Shown here: one piece after another, positions 26,201 to 38,200 of the stretch
Layout of the letters: each line of letters opens with the position of its first letter
Position numbering within the stretch: the first letter of the stretch is position 1
DNA from: Amphiprion ocellaris
Lineage: Eukaryota > Chordata > Actinopteri > Pomacentridae
DNA: 64,000 nt
Reading direction: 5' to 3'
NCBI RefSeq assembly: GCF_022539595.1
Contig: NC_072777.1
Coordinates: forward strand, 30,095,499 to 30,159,498
The notes under the pieces: generated by a model
What the model was told of the DNA's origin: nothing
What the model saw: the letters and a program-made list of their open reading frames with translations, nothing else
The model's database searches: none
Made by a program: the position numbers and the translations under genes

Positions 26201-29200
26201 ACGCCCTGCACACCTGGATGAGTTGGAGATGAGGAGGAGGAGGGATGCACAAACAGTGGAGAACTGCAATTCATTCAAAGAACAGGGTCTTGGGGCTGAT
26301 TGGCTAAAAGAACGCTGGCTGAGCGATGATTGGACGAGTGCAGTGATGCTGAGACTGAAGTGATTTTAACAGCAGAAGAGAATAGAGCAGAGTTAGTTCA
26401 TAATCATGGAGACAGAATGCAAATAAACTGATTTTCCAAGGTTCATATGAATGCGAAGGTAATAAAATATAAAGATTTTGTCAGTAAAATCAATTAATAA
26501 TTTTGATAAATAACTGAGATCTCAATATTGATGAGAATAATCATGATTATCATTTTGGCCATGATCGTGCTGCTCAACCTTGTGGGCATTTCAGGTGACC
26601 CAGAAGTTCAGGAACTCCAGTTTGTTTTGGCACAAACACATTTGTGTACAGATAATGTACACTTGAATGCTTTGTAAACCTCTGCAACACCCACATAGTT
26701 TTCTATAATAAATGATGCGTCCCGTGTTGTTGCAGTTGGACCCAGAAAACCTTTTCTCACTCCAGAGCCAGACTGCTGCTAAAACAGAAAAGATCATTGG
26801 ATTTTCATCTTTCAAACGATGCTTGAAATACTCAAAACTAAGCCAAGTCTAAGCTTATATACAATTTTATTATAAATTTATAAAATGATATTTCTTTAAA
26901 AGAATTTTATTTTGCATTACAAGCATTTGCTCAAACCAAATTTGATGTTTAAAAAAAAAAGAATTCTGTGCTTCTCGTTGCAACTGAAACGCTATGACTG
27001 ACTGCTGCGACTGTCAGTCACATGACAAAAACTTAGGGGCATTCTGGCTGAACTGCAGGCAGTGTAGTAGTAGCAAAATATCTATATAACATTTCTCCCA
27101 GTATTGGTAACAAATGTGGGCACTTTGACAAGTGTTGTGGAAGTCAATTCCATTTTTTTCTTTTTTTTTGCAATTTTTGGTAAATACTCGAAAAAATTCA
27201 ATTTTCACTCCTTTTGTAAGGATTTTTGGAATTATAACTGCATCAAATGACATTTCTTTTTTTTTTCTTTTTTTTTGTCTGCATTTGTTCTCATTGTTTA
27301 ACTCCACAAAAGAGGTGTCAACATTGTATGAGATTGATGCATATTTTAGTCTTGCAGCCAAATATTTTAATATTTAATGCATGTGTGTCAAATGACATTT
27401 CTGAGCTATCTCCCCGTCTAGCTATGGTTGTACTGTTTCCACTGAGGTACAGGAGTTTATATTGCAGTGAACAATGAGCCCGCAGTGAGGAAAAAATGTG
27501 CCAGAAGCATAGGAAACGCCTAGAAACAAAAAGTATCCACAAGAAAATCGGCGCAGGTGTGTCTTAGCTCACTGCACCGTTTGTGGGGGAGGGCAGCCAT
27601 CTGCCTCCACCAGTTGGGGCGAGGTTAAAGGAGAGCTTGAGTTCAAGCATGTAAAGAAAGCATTTAATAACTCTGCAACCAGTGAGAGGAGCAGAAATGC
27701 TAATCCAAATTCGCTCGTGTGATCTAACTTTGGCACATTATTTTTTGTGCATGTAAGACCCCATCGCTCTCTTTTTAGGGCCTTTAAAAGGGAAATGACA
27801 GCTACACTTAACAAAGAAAGTGCACCTTAAAAGTAAAATAAAAATAGTACCTCACTAAAAATACATTTTAGTTCACAAAAAATATTAGTAAGATAGACAA
27901 CAGACAAAGTAGAGACAGAAAAAGAGGGCAGTAATGGTGAATAAACTCGTAAAGGGGGAGTTGTTGTAGGTTTGTGCTCATAAAACTTGAACTTAACGCC
28001 AGCAGCTGAGCTCCTCTCTGCCACGATGAGACATTTACAGTGAGCATTTGGCTGCATTTACTCCAGTATTCTTATGAGATGTCGGCGGTATCTTCGCCAT
28101 CTCCACCCTCCTCCTGCTCTGCAGCTTTGAGCTTCTGCTGGACCTGCTGCTCCAAACCTCCAAGCTTCCTCTTGCACTTCGCCGCATTATATGAATCAGA
28201 TTTTCTTTTGTGAGTCTTATGTCTTTTCTCCAACTTTTTTAACTCACTTTGAAACTAGTTTGACTCTTATTAGCATTGATCATATAAACAGGCTTGTAGA
28301 TTGTTCTAATGAGTAATAGACTATTTTTCTCTAAACTGCTGCTTAAATAAATAGTGATTATTGAGCGTTTTTATACAACTTCAATATTTTATTTTAAAAA
28401 ATAAAGATCTAGGAAGATTTGTCTAATATAGTATAGTAAAGACACTCCCTCTTCAGGTGAAATAATTTGTTCTGCAGGCATTAACATACAAACAGACCAG
28501 CACGTTTTTCCTCCAGGTCTTCATCAGAGTCTAACAAATGCCATATCAATGTTTCAGACACTACAACCTGCTCCCTATAGACCACATACAGAAAAATGCA
28601 GCATCAATGCATTCAAACCTGGCCATTTTGATTTTTTTCTACATGTAATATAAAATAATCTGTAATAATTTGCAATATCAGCATGTTTACATCGAATAAT
28701 ACTGTGCAATATTGTTATTTTCCACATTCATTGGAATCTGTGTGAAAGCCACATTTTATACATATAAAAAATATGCATTTTATCAATAGTAGTTTAATAA
28801 TAGTTACTGCCTGCATACAGCTCTGCATTCATCTTCACATACGTTACTTATCTTTAACTTGCTCCTTAATTTGTCATTTCGATATAGATGATGGATGGAT
28901 GGATATTTCACCAGATAAGTTCATGTCTATGCAGCACAGTCACTGCGCAATAAACATTGGCTTGGTTGCCTATTGTATGTGCACGCTTCCATGAATAAAA
29001 TAATGTCTATTATATCTGCTAAGTACTAATTTCCCCATTTCTGTCATATAGTCCCCCAACATCATAGTTCTGCAATCTCCATGCAATCTTGCCTGCTCAA
29101 TTATTGCAGCATTTTATGTAAAGAAGGCATTTCTTTGAGATCAAGGCTAATATAAAACAATATGAAAGTATTATTATATGAAATGATTGAAGATCTGGAT

Positions 29201-32200
29201 AGTCTCAAATTAAATGTATGTATGGACTTTATAATGACCAAGATAAGAGCTTAAAAAGAAAAAGAAAATTGAAATTAAGCTGAAATTAGCCTCGGGCTCG
29301 CTGGGTTAAAGTTCTCAGAGTAGCTTCCAGCTATTGGAGATAGTATGAGCACATAGAAAAACAAAGGAGCACCTGTCAGATCAGTTATCGGAGCTATACA
29401 GTGTTTCCTTCAACCTACAGCATTTTATTTGTTTTAAAAATGTGATCACTGACCTCTGCAATCAGCTCTCCTAGGTTTTATCCAATGTAATACACAGTCA
29501 AGGGGAATATTTCCTATAAATTATTATGAGTAAGCTGGAAAGACTTGGATGATGTTTAGGTATCCCAAAGAATTTTGGAAAAACAAAGTTTTGTAAGACC
29601 AAAAAATGTGCTCTTAAAATAAATTATTCGGCTAAATTTTTATTTCCAAGTCCCATTTGTCTGTTTTACTTCACATAACTCCCATAAAACTACCTTTATG
29701 TACAGCATACATGCAGTATTTTTATACATAAGTGTATCTATTCTGTTAGTCTGTTTCTGTTTTGTGTTTTTGGCATTGAGTGTTTGTGAAGGCATTTGGG
29801 TTCTGTAAAGCGTCTTGAGACAATCTGAATTGTAATTGCCGCTATATACATGGAATTGAAATCATCTGGAATAAAATTATGTGAAAGCAATATTCAATTA
29901 TTGCAACAGGGAGCTTAGATAAATTAAAGAAAGATTAAATACTGTCTAAACCAGAGCATTACTTCTATAAAATGCAAATTCCAAAGAAAAAAGACTAATG
30001 CCTTCATCTAAAACTATGAAGACTGACCCAAGTTGACAGTGACACTGCAGAGGGTCTGAAATTTGGCCAGTTCAGTTCTGGGGCATCCTCGGTGGAGAGG
30101 CCAAGCGGAAGAGTCCAGGCAGGGGGGCTGGACCAAACATCTGGAGAGGTGGAGGCGAGGGAGGTGGAGAGAATGTAAGGATAGAGGTGTTGGAGGGCGA
30201 CTCAGCAGGGAGATGAGAGCTCCTCCGGCTCCCTGCCGAGGTTGAGTAGGCCGTGACATTTCCAATTTGCTCAAATTGATCGCCAGCCAGACCCTCTCTT
30301 CCCTGCCCTCCCCGTCTGTGGTGAAGCCCTGGCCCAGACTGTGGCGTGTTATGATGAATGGGCTAAATGTCAAGGACTTGAAACCCAGCTCAGATCCTCC
30401 ATAGCTACGCTCCATTTAGTATTCTGCCTCTCCAGCCATGAGAGAAATTCACCACTCAGTTCGGGAATGTTGGTTTGTGATATTTCCCAGCCAGAGAAGT
30501 GAACGCTTATGACAAATTTGTCCAAATACTGTACCTTCACATGTATTTTCTTGGAGAATTTTGTCCTTTTTTATGCACGTGGAAGACTCTTTTTTTTGCA
30601 TCTGGAACTGCCACTGACTCACAAAAGCATGTGAAGTGGCACAGCTCCGTCTCGAAATTCTCGGAGTTTGATGCTCTTTGGGACTGTGCTGTTGAGGTGA
30701 GTCACAGTCAAGCTGTGGCAAGGCAGCGCTGAAGGCCAGAATCAGTCGATAAGGAGTGTCGCCTACACGCTGATGAGAACAGTGGCACAGGCTCAAAGAA
30801 ACTCCTCCGTACTTAGCTAGCGGGGGGATACCTGAGACAAGGTCACACTTAATTACTGAAGCACACATCAAAGTTTGCCTTTGGAGCCCGTGTCGCATTT
30901 GTTTATAGGATTAAGTCTCCAGCAAAGCACACCAAGCAAGTCTGTTTTAAGCCTGACCTTCTGAGAAGCAATGGAGTCGTCTTTTTCATTAGCGAGGAGG
31001 TGGTGCTGCACCTCCATCTCCCTCCTCTCCTCTCTCATCCTCACTACATAATTGAAAATTTCCAGGAGCTATTTCTCACTTTTCACCAGACTCACATCTT
31101 TCTCCTTTCAGATCTCTTTAAATTTCACAAGTGTATGCCAAAGGTATTCCTTTAAAAAAAAAAAAAAAGCAGGTACTCCAAAGAATATACAGCATATGCC
31201 TTTGCTCAGGATGTGATGACACTGACATAACCACCTACATCGCAATTCAAAGAGAGTTCAAAGAAAAAGTAAGCCAGCCAGCTCAGCAAGAATCCTCCTA
31301 CATCCTAAACACTTCAACAGGAGATGAAACCGCAGGTCATGTTCTGTACAAGAGCTCATCTCTCACTGGAGATTGTGCTGTCATGGGGGAAGGTGTATAC
31401 TGTGCTGATGAGAGAATATGAAGAGGGACATACAGTGTAGCCTTCCCTCGTTTCCTCATGTTTTTTGAAAGGGGCTGAAAAGTAATGAGGCACCTTGCTG
31501 AGGCGAAGATGCATCAAACGGCAGGTTGCCGCCCGAACCGACTCCGTTTCCGTTCGCCCTGTTGCGTCGGCGCAAAGGTTGCTGCTTTCCATACTTGTGA
31601 AATTCGCTTGACTTCAGAGCAGTGGTCTTCCTGAGCTCCGCTGTGGTGTCAGTACTAACCTGATTAGGGTCTTTGGATGCTGCTCCTGCTGGCCTAATGC
31701 AAAAAAGGCTCCTTTCTCACATACAAAGTCTTCCTGCGTTGCAAATAATAAAAAAAAACCTCACACAATCAGTGTGTTTGGAGAGGAGGGTAAAGTGGTT
31801 GCACTCGGTATCATCATCTGACAGTTTTACATCAAAGCCTAAGGCCAGACAAGAGGTCTCACGGAGGGGAGTCTTCAGTTCAGACCTGCTATATAGTCTA
31901 TTCTGTCCCAATAAGAACCAACAGTTCTGTGTTATTTTAGGGGTTATATGTGAATTCAGCTGACACATTGCTTTCTCAAATCCACAGTTTGCTTCGGCAA
32001 TGAAATTCTCCTTTGTAGCTTTAGTGGAAATCCAGCTCAGAGGAAAAGGAACCTGTACTGGGCAGAAATAGTTTAAAGGTAATGATAAATTATGAAGACC
32101 TGTCTTCCACGGGGACAGTATTCACCAAAAAATTCTCATCACACATCATTCATTAGTGATAATTAATTTGGACTGTCATGAGCTGGAGAATAATTTATCC

Positions 32201-35200
32201 TCGTTCACAGAACCTCAACTTAATAAATGTATCAATTCACATGACCTGAGTTTAACCTTTGCTACTGCTTGGCTCTGCGTGGCTTACAGAAGAATACATA
32301 AATTTGAAATGCGGGAAAGGGAGGTGAATATTAACCTTTAAAGTTCGACTTCACTTGCGATTAAGCTGGAATCCACAGTGGAGGTCTGCTATGTGTGTGG
32401 TATATAATGCATAGAAGAGACAGATACTTTGGTTCGATTCTTCTTGAGGTTAGAGACTCAGGAATCAAATCATATCTCTCATATTTAGCTGCTTCCATCC
32501 TTCCCTCAGTTCTGCAAAAAGACCCCCATGGCATGATGCTGCCACCACCATGCTTCCTTTAAGGATTGCATAAGCAGATAATGAGCAGCGCCTGCTTTTC
32601 ACTATAGTGTTGTTAGCTGTGCCCAAAGACTTCAACTCTGGCTTCAAAGAACAGAGAATCTTCTTCTTTCTACTCCCAGAGTCCTTTAAATTCCCCTTGA
32701 CAAACTGTCATATGGCATTTGGCATTTTAACACATCTGCTGTCATGTTTCTTTTAGTCAGAGTGGCCTCTGTCAAGCCACTGGAACATGAAGGCTTGACT
32801 GATGGAGCGCTGCTGAGATGGTTGTCTTTCTGACAGCTTCTCTTAATAGGACATCTGAAGCTCTGTTAGAAAGACAGTCAAGTTTTATGTCTCCTCCTTT
32901 ACAAAGATCCTTCTTGCATTATTATTCAACTGTAGGAAGACTTATGATGGTTCCAAACTTATCCCCCCAATGCAATTAAGTCCTTTAAGTTACAAAAACA
33001 TTGTCAGCTTCATCAATCTGTAACATGATGGCATTCGATCAATCAGACATATTTTTCAATTTTTTATGATTAGAAGTTATTGAAGAAGTTATTCCTGTTG
33101 TTCTACATGCATACATCCATATAATTCTCTCTTTTTGGAGATGCTAGTATGGATCCTGTTGCTGCTGATATTTAATAAACTCAAAGGAAAGAATCCTACA
33201 AACTGCTGGAAGCAACAAAGTACTATAATCTTCAGTCGCTGTTCATGTTCCCATTAATCTGACATGTTGCAGTTTTATTTTTATGGATGTTTCAGTCTGC
33301 AGCAGATGTGAAAATGTAGAGCAAAGGGACTGTGAAAGTTATTTTATGATTTTGGAACTGTGTCGCTCTCCGATGTTTTTGGACCAATATTGGTGGTAAA
33401 ATGTGGAAAAGTCTTAACATAATTGAAAGTGTGTTGCTCGTGCGTGTCTATTTGGTAATATGACAAACTTGTGCCATGTTGAAAGTGATACTGAAATGTA
33501 ATTTACCTCCTAAGAATGTCATTGTGACTTTTACGCAAAAGTTCTCATTCAAACGCTGACGTGTTCAGATGCTGTCAGAGAAATAGAAACGAGCGCATGT
33601 TGTAAAGGGGCTTTATTATTTTGGAAAATTGTTTTATTTGCTTTTGTGTCCGACTCTATGCCTCATCATAATTTTATCACGGAGATCTACGGAGAGTTCA
33701 TTGGTTTGGTTTTTGTCCTGACAAGCAGTTTGAATTGTAGGGTCTTAAATGCACAGTTTGGAGCCTTTACTGAACTCTGAACATTTATACTTTTTTTTTT
33801 TTTTTTTTTTTTTTTGCTGAACTCTTTTCTGTGCAGTTTTCCACAGGTGGACTCCTCTCAAGTCTTAATCACATTTCAACAATAATAAAACCATAATTTG
33901 GGGAGCTGCTGCAAGCGATATGAATGCTTCACTTTCAGTTTTTGGTGTTGAATAAATTTGCAGGAATGTATAAAAACATGTTTTCAGTTCATCACTGCGG
34001 AGTAATGAGTGTAGAGTGATGGCAAAAAGGCCAATTTTGTCCTTTTCAAATGGAATCTACAGTATAGTAAAGTGTGCAGAAACCAAAGAGACCTGAATAC
34101 CTTCTAAAGTGCAAAATAAATGTAACCTTACGGCATAGAAGTAAATGCACTTAATTATTTGGTATAAACAGAAGAGGAAACATTTAAAAATCTTAGGAGT
34201 AGTTAAATATAAATACTTGTAGTGTTTTGCAGAATCTAAGCCACGTACTCTCACATACAGAAGTGCACTCATATGACCCACATTTTCCCAGATTCCCTTC
34301 CCTTCATGCAGCGTCAGATAGTGCCGTCACACAGAGCACTTCATGCACTGAGGTGCTTACACCGGTTACCTGGTTACTGATGACCTACTTAAGTTAAACA
34401 GTAGTGTGGTGTCGTTGCGGGTGGGGGAAGTTGACTATAGTTGGACAATGCAGGACAGACTGACTGGAGTTAAAGATAATTACTACAAAATAGCCTATGG
34501 TGCCCTATAAAATTATAGTATATTACTGTTATTATTAAGCCATTATTCTGAGTCGTGGAACTTTTTCTGCTGAGCTGCGAGGCTTTAGAAAATGTTCAGT
34601 ACCTGTCTGGAGGAGTGGAGTTGAGAACTACTGAGTTATATGGAGGTTTGCAGTCTCTTCACAGCACAGAAGTTCTACTTCTGTGCAGGATTTGCATTTG
34701 GGATCAACCGATATGGGTTTATTCAGGGCTGAGGCCAGGTATTAGTCGAGAAAGACTGATAACTGATATTTGCAGCTGATGTACATTAAATGTTCTATAT
34801 TGCCAGCATGTCATAGTAGGGAATGACTAGGCTTCTTCATTAATAAGGATTACTCTAACTGAATATGCACTATAGAATTAATAGTGATTAAATCAGTGTC
34901 GATTGATTGAGATTGATCATTTTGTCTCCTGCAGTTTTGTGTGTTCTTGTCTGTTTTTTTTTATCTTTCTCTGTTCTATCATTGCTATTGCCAACCAAGG
35001 CCCATATCTTAAAGCGTTATTGTTTTCCAGACTCTGTTGCAAGCTTAACAGACCACATAGTCGCTAGCTATTAGCATAGCCTTAGCCACTGTGGTTGCTA
35101 GTAGTACCTCTGCTTGTAAGACATTTCTGACGCCACAGAGTTACTACAGACAGTGAGAGGTGGTTGCATCAGACTTGAAGTAGGACATTTAAATTCTCAA

Positions 35201-38200
35201 TAATTGGTCAATAAATATGGACACCAATAACCCACCAGGCCGATAATCAATCTGTCCATAGTTTGGATGTTCTCCTTGTGACTACATGGGTTTCCACAAG
35301 TCCAAAGACACACATGGTAGGTTATTAGGTGATTCTAAATTGGCTATAGATGTGATTTGTTTCATTGGGTTAGTGACCTGTCCGGGATGTACCTCGCCTT
35401 TCGTCCAATGTCACCTGGGAAAGACTCCAGCCCCCCACGAGCTTCGACAGGACAAATTGGGTACAACTAATGGATTGATGGATCCTTGTGTGCACTAACC
35501 TCTATGTGTAACTGTCTCCCTCCTTCGTGCAGGAACACTAAACGCCTTCCTGAAGCAGAAGGGCCAAACGACCTCGGAGGGCCCCGTGTGGTCTCTAAGC
35601 GGTAACCAAGGTGAACGCTGGAAGCAGGCCAAAGTAAGCATCCATCCAACGGCGTCCTTCCAGGTGAGACCAAGAAACTTAATCACTCCAGCATGCAGCA
35701 GCGTTCCCCTTGCTGCCCTCTATTTTCTTCTCTGGCTGTGTTTGTATGCTATTAGTTTCCTTGGGCGGATGCATATTGATGTAGCACTTCACAAGCCGTG
35801 ATATTAAGCAGAGAAGTGGACGGCATCCATAGACACTGTTTTGGTATTGAGAAAGCAATATCACTCACACTTTGCCATCAGTAAGCCTAAAGTTTGTGAA
35901 TATAGAACTGCAGCGTTCTCCATCATTTTTATGGCCTCAGTTGTGGAAAGTAATTATAGTTTGGCTGTGCTTCTGTGTGTTTTGTTTTGTTTTGTTTTTT
36001 TTGTTCTAACTCTGACAGCTAACTGTTGTTAAGCCACGGGCAGTCTTAGTTTTACATCTTGTGACAGTAAAAGTTAAAACAAACACTTGCCACCTGCTGT
36101 AATATTTTATAAGGGGCAATTTAGCTTAATGATGCTGTGCACTGACTGAGATTGTATCTTTTTTTTAATTTTGCTTTTGTTGTCTATTGAGGCAGAATAT
36201 ACAGAGAAGTGATGAATTAAAGGAAAAATCTAAAGCCTTGACCCCTGCAGTGAGGGGATTTGGTGGTTCTGTTATGCTGCGGGGCGCATGTTGATGGCAT
36301 AGTTCCAGTATGCATGTTCCATTAGAGACGAGGGCTACTGCAAATCAGTACAGAATTGTTCTTTGGTTTACCTTTAATCAGTGATGAACCTGTTTATCCT
36401 GATGGGAGTGATCTCTTCTAGGATGCATCCATTCAAAGGGCACAAATGATCACTGAATGGTTTGATAAAAAATTACTTGAATCCTTCACAGTCACCAGGT
36501 CTTCATCTAACTGAACCCCAGTGGAAGGTTCTGCACCAACAAGCTAGACTCCACTACAGTTGCCTCTTGCTCCAATCCTGTTTGTAATAAGCACAGACAG
36601 GATCTCAAGGTGCAACCGTGGTAATGAGGATCTCTGGTTTAGGAACCTCAGAGTGAACTCTGCCTTGTGAAAATTAAACAGTTTTGTTGACTTTATCAGA
36701 CCTCGACTTTTAGGGAGTTTGCAACCAAGTGTGAAGTGACCGAGAATTAGCACCTCCAAATCTAAAGCTGTGGTTCTCTGCCCGAAATTGGTGGATTTCT
36801 CCTTCAGAGTAGGGGTATCTCGGGATCTAGGTCACGTTTGACTGTAAATTGCAGCTTGAGATGGACGGATGGATTGGCGCAGTGACAACAGTAATGCAGG
36901 TGTTGTAGTGGACCGACGTGCTGAAGAAGGAGCTGAACCAGAATTCAAAGCTCTCAATTTACCAGTCAATCTACAGTGCCATGAAAAACCAGTTATTAGG
37001 TTTAGGGGGCAATTACTTTTTCACACAGGGCCAGGAAGCTTTGAATATTTTCATTCATAAATAAATAAGAATTTGAGAAGGGGGCAAATACTTTTTCACA
37101 ACACTGTATGTTCCAGCAAACACCTTTGTTTGTGACTTCTGGGTAGTGACCAAAAGAATGAGATTGTAGATAAGGACAGCTGTTATGAGTTTCTTCTATG
37201 GTGTGGCTTGGCTCAGGCTTAGAGATAGGATGAGGAACTTGGACATCCGAAGGGAACTCAAAGAAGAGTTGTTGTGAAAAAAGCCAGTGAAGGTGGTTCA
37301 AGCATGATTAGGATGCCTCCTACAGGTTTTCAAGGAAGGTTCAACTGGGCGGAGACTCCAGGGTAGACTCAGAACTCACTAGAGGTACAGTATCATGTAT
37401 CTTCTCTGGACTGGGAACACCTTGGGATGTTCCAGGAAGAACTGGAAAATGTTGCTGGGAAGAGGAACACCTGCTGCCAACGCAATTCGATTCTGGACAA
37501 GTGAAAGAAAATAGATGTTGGTGAACATTCTATATCATCATTAGCAAAACACCAAATGAGGGAATATTTTTTGGAAGAATATTGCTCCATCCCTCCAGTA
37601 CAGCTCCAGAGACTTGGAGAATGGATGCTAAGGAGCATTGAAGCTGTTCGTGTTAGCTTTATTCTGAGACTTTATGATGGATTTGTATTAAATTTGTCCC
37701 CTGAGTCTGTATACTAACTCATCCTACTCTCTGTAGGTCGTACTGGAAGGTATCCGGGGACCAGGCATCGAGGGAGACATTGCCATCGATGATATCACGC
37801 TGGAGGAAGGGGAGTGTCGAGACCCACCGCCCAGTGAGTAACACCACCCAGCCGCCTCCTTCACCGCCTCTTCTGCCCTCTTATCTGGGCTCCAGGTTCT
37901 CACTCTACCTCACCGGACAGGGCTGAGATTTACGAGAGGGGATCTAATCTTAGACAGTTGGCAGCACTGAACCAGCATCTCGTGGGGGAAAACATGGTTG
38001 CTATAGCAACAGGGTTGTAATCACATGAATGATAGCCACGCCGGCTGAGTGGAGCACTGTAATTGTGCTGCAGGAACAAACAGAAGGTAAAAACAGAAAA
38101 CAGGACACAGAAAATGGCCTGCAATTGACAAGGTGATGTCAGTGGGCAGACAAACACAGTTATTCAGTTCCTGTATTTTGTGCTTGGAGGAACATTCTTT

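Larger units (their letters stand above)
23447..35532 (+). other. mdga2: mdga2 intron (12.1 kb)
   Basis: Donor gtaaga at 23447, acceptor ending 35532. Apart from features listed separately no gene is evident. A 'tagggctgcaca' hAT-type end lies at 24543 and an opposing 'atcgtgctgctcaac' at about 26564-26578. 28889-28904 is a short (GGAT)n run. 30000-31100 is GC-richer, with a 149-codon minus-strand frame of no recognisable family. Confidence 0.6.
36220..37690 (+). pseudogene. Tc1-like transposase relic split by a Rex3 insertion
   Basis: The left part (about 36220-36555) reads tctgttatgctgcgg (LLCCG, from the MLWG region), 'atcctgatgggagtgatctc' (the PDGS-LFQD region) and 'tcacagtcaccaggtcttca' (SQSPGLH, from the SQSPDLNP motif). 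It ends after 'ggttctgcaccaacaagcta'. The right part (about 37535-37690) resumes with 'aaaacaccaaatgagggaat', 'ccatccctccagtacagctc' and 'aaggagcattgaagctgtt', which continue the same element's 3' end. The roughly 975 bp between are a LINE. Frames are broken throughout. Confidence 0.7.
35664..37736 (+). other. mdga2: mdga2 intron (2.1 kb)
   Basis: About 70% of this intron (36220-37690) is a three-layer transposon nest described separately. 35664-36220 holds nothing recognised beyond the TTTTG repeat. Confidence 0.7.

Noticed and set aside
24542..26583. One ~2-kb hAT-like element spanning opposing 'tagggctgca'-type ends
   Set aside because: The two ends are short and diverged and the interior matches segments lying outside the supposed element, so the span is not supported well enough to annotate.
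30014..30415. 133-codon minus-strand open frame
   Set aside because: Composition-driven by a GGAGG/CCTCC-rich patch. No family resemblance.
30449..30898. 149-codon minus-strand open frame
   Set aside because: No recognisable domain, Cys/Ser-rich random-looking composition, deep in an mdga2 intron, no supporting signals.
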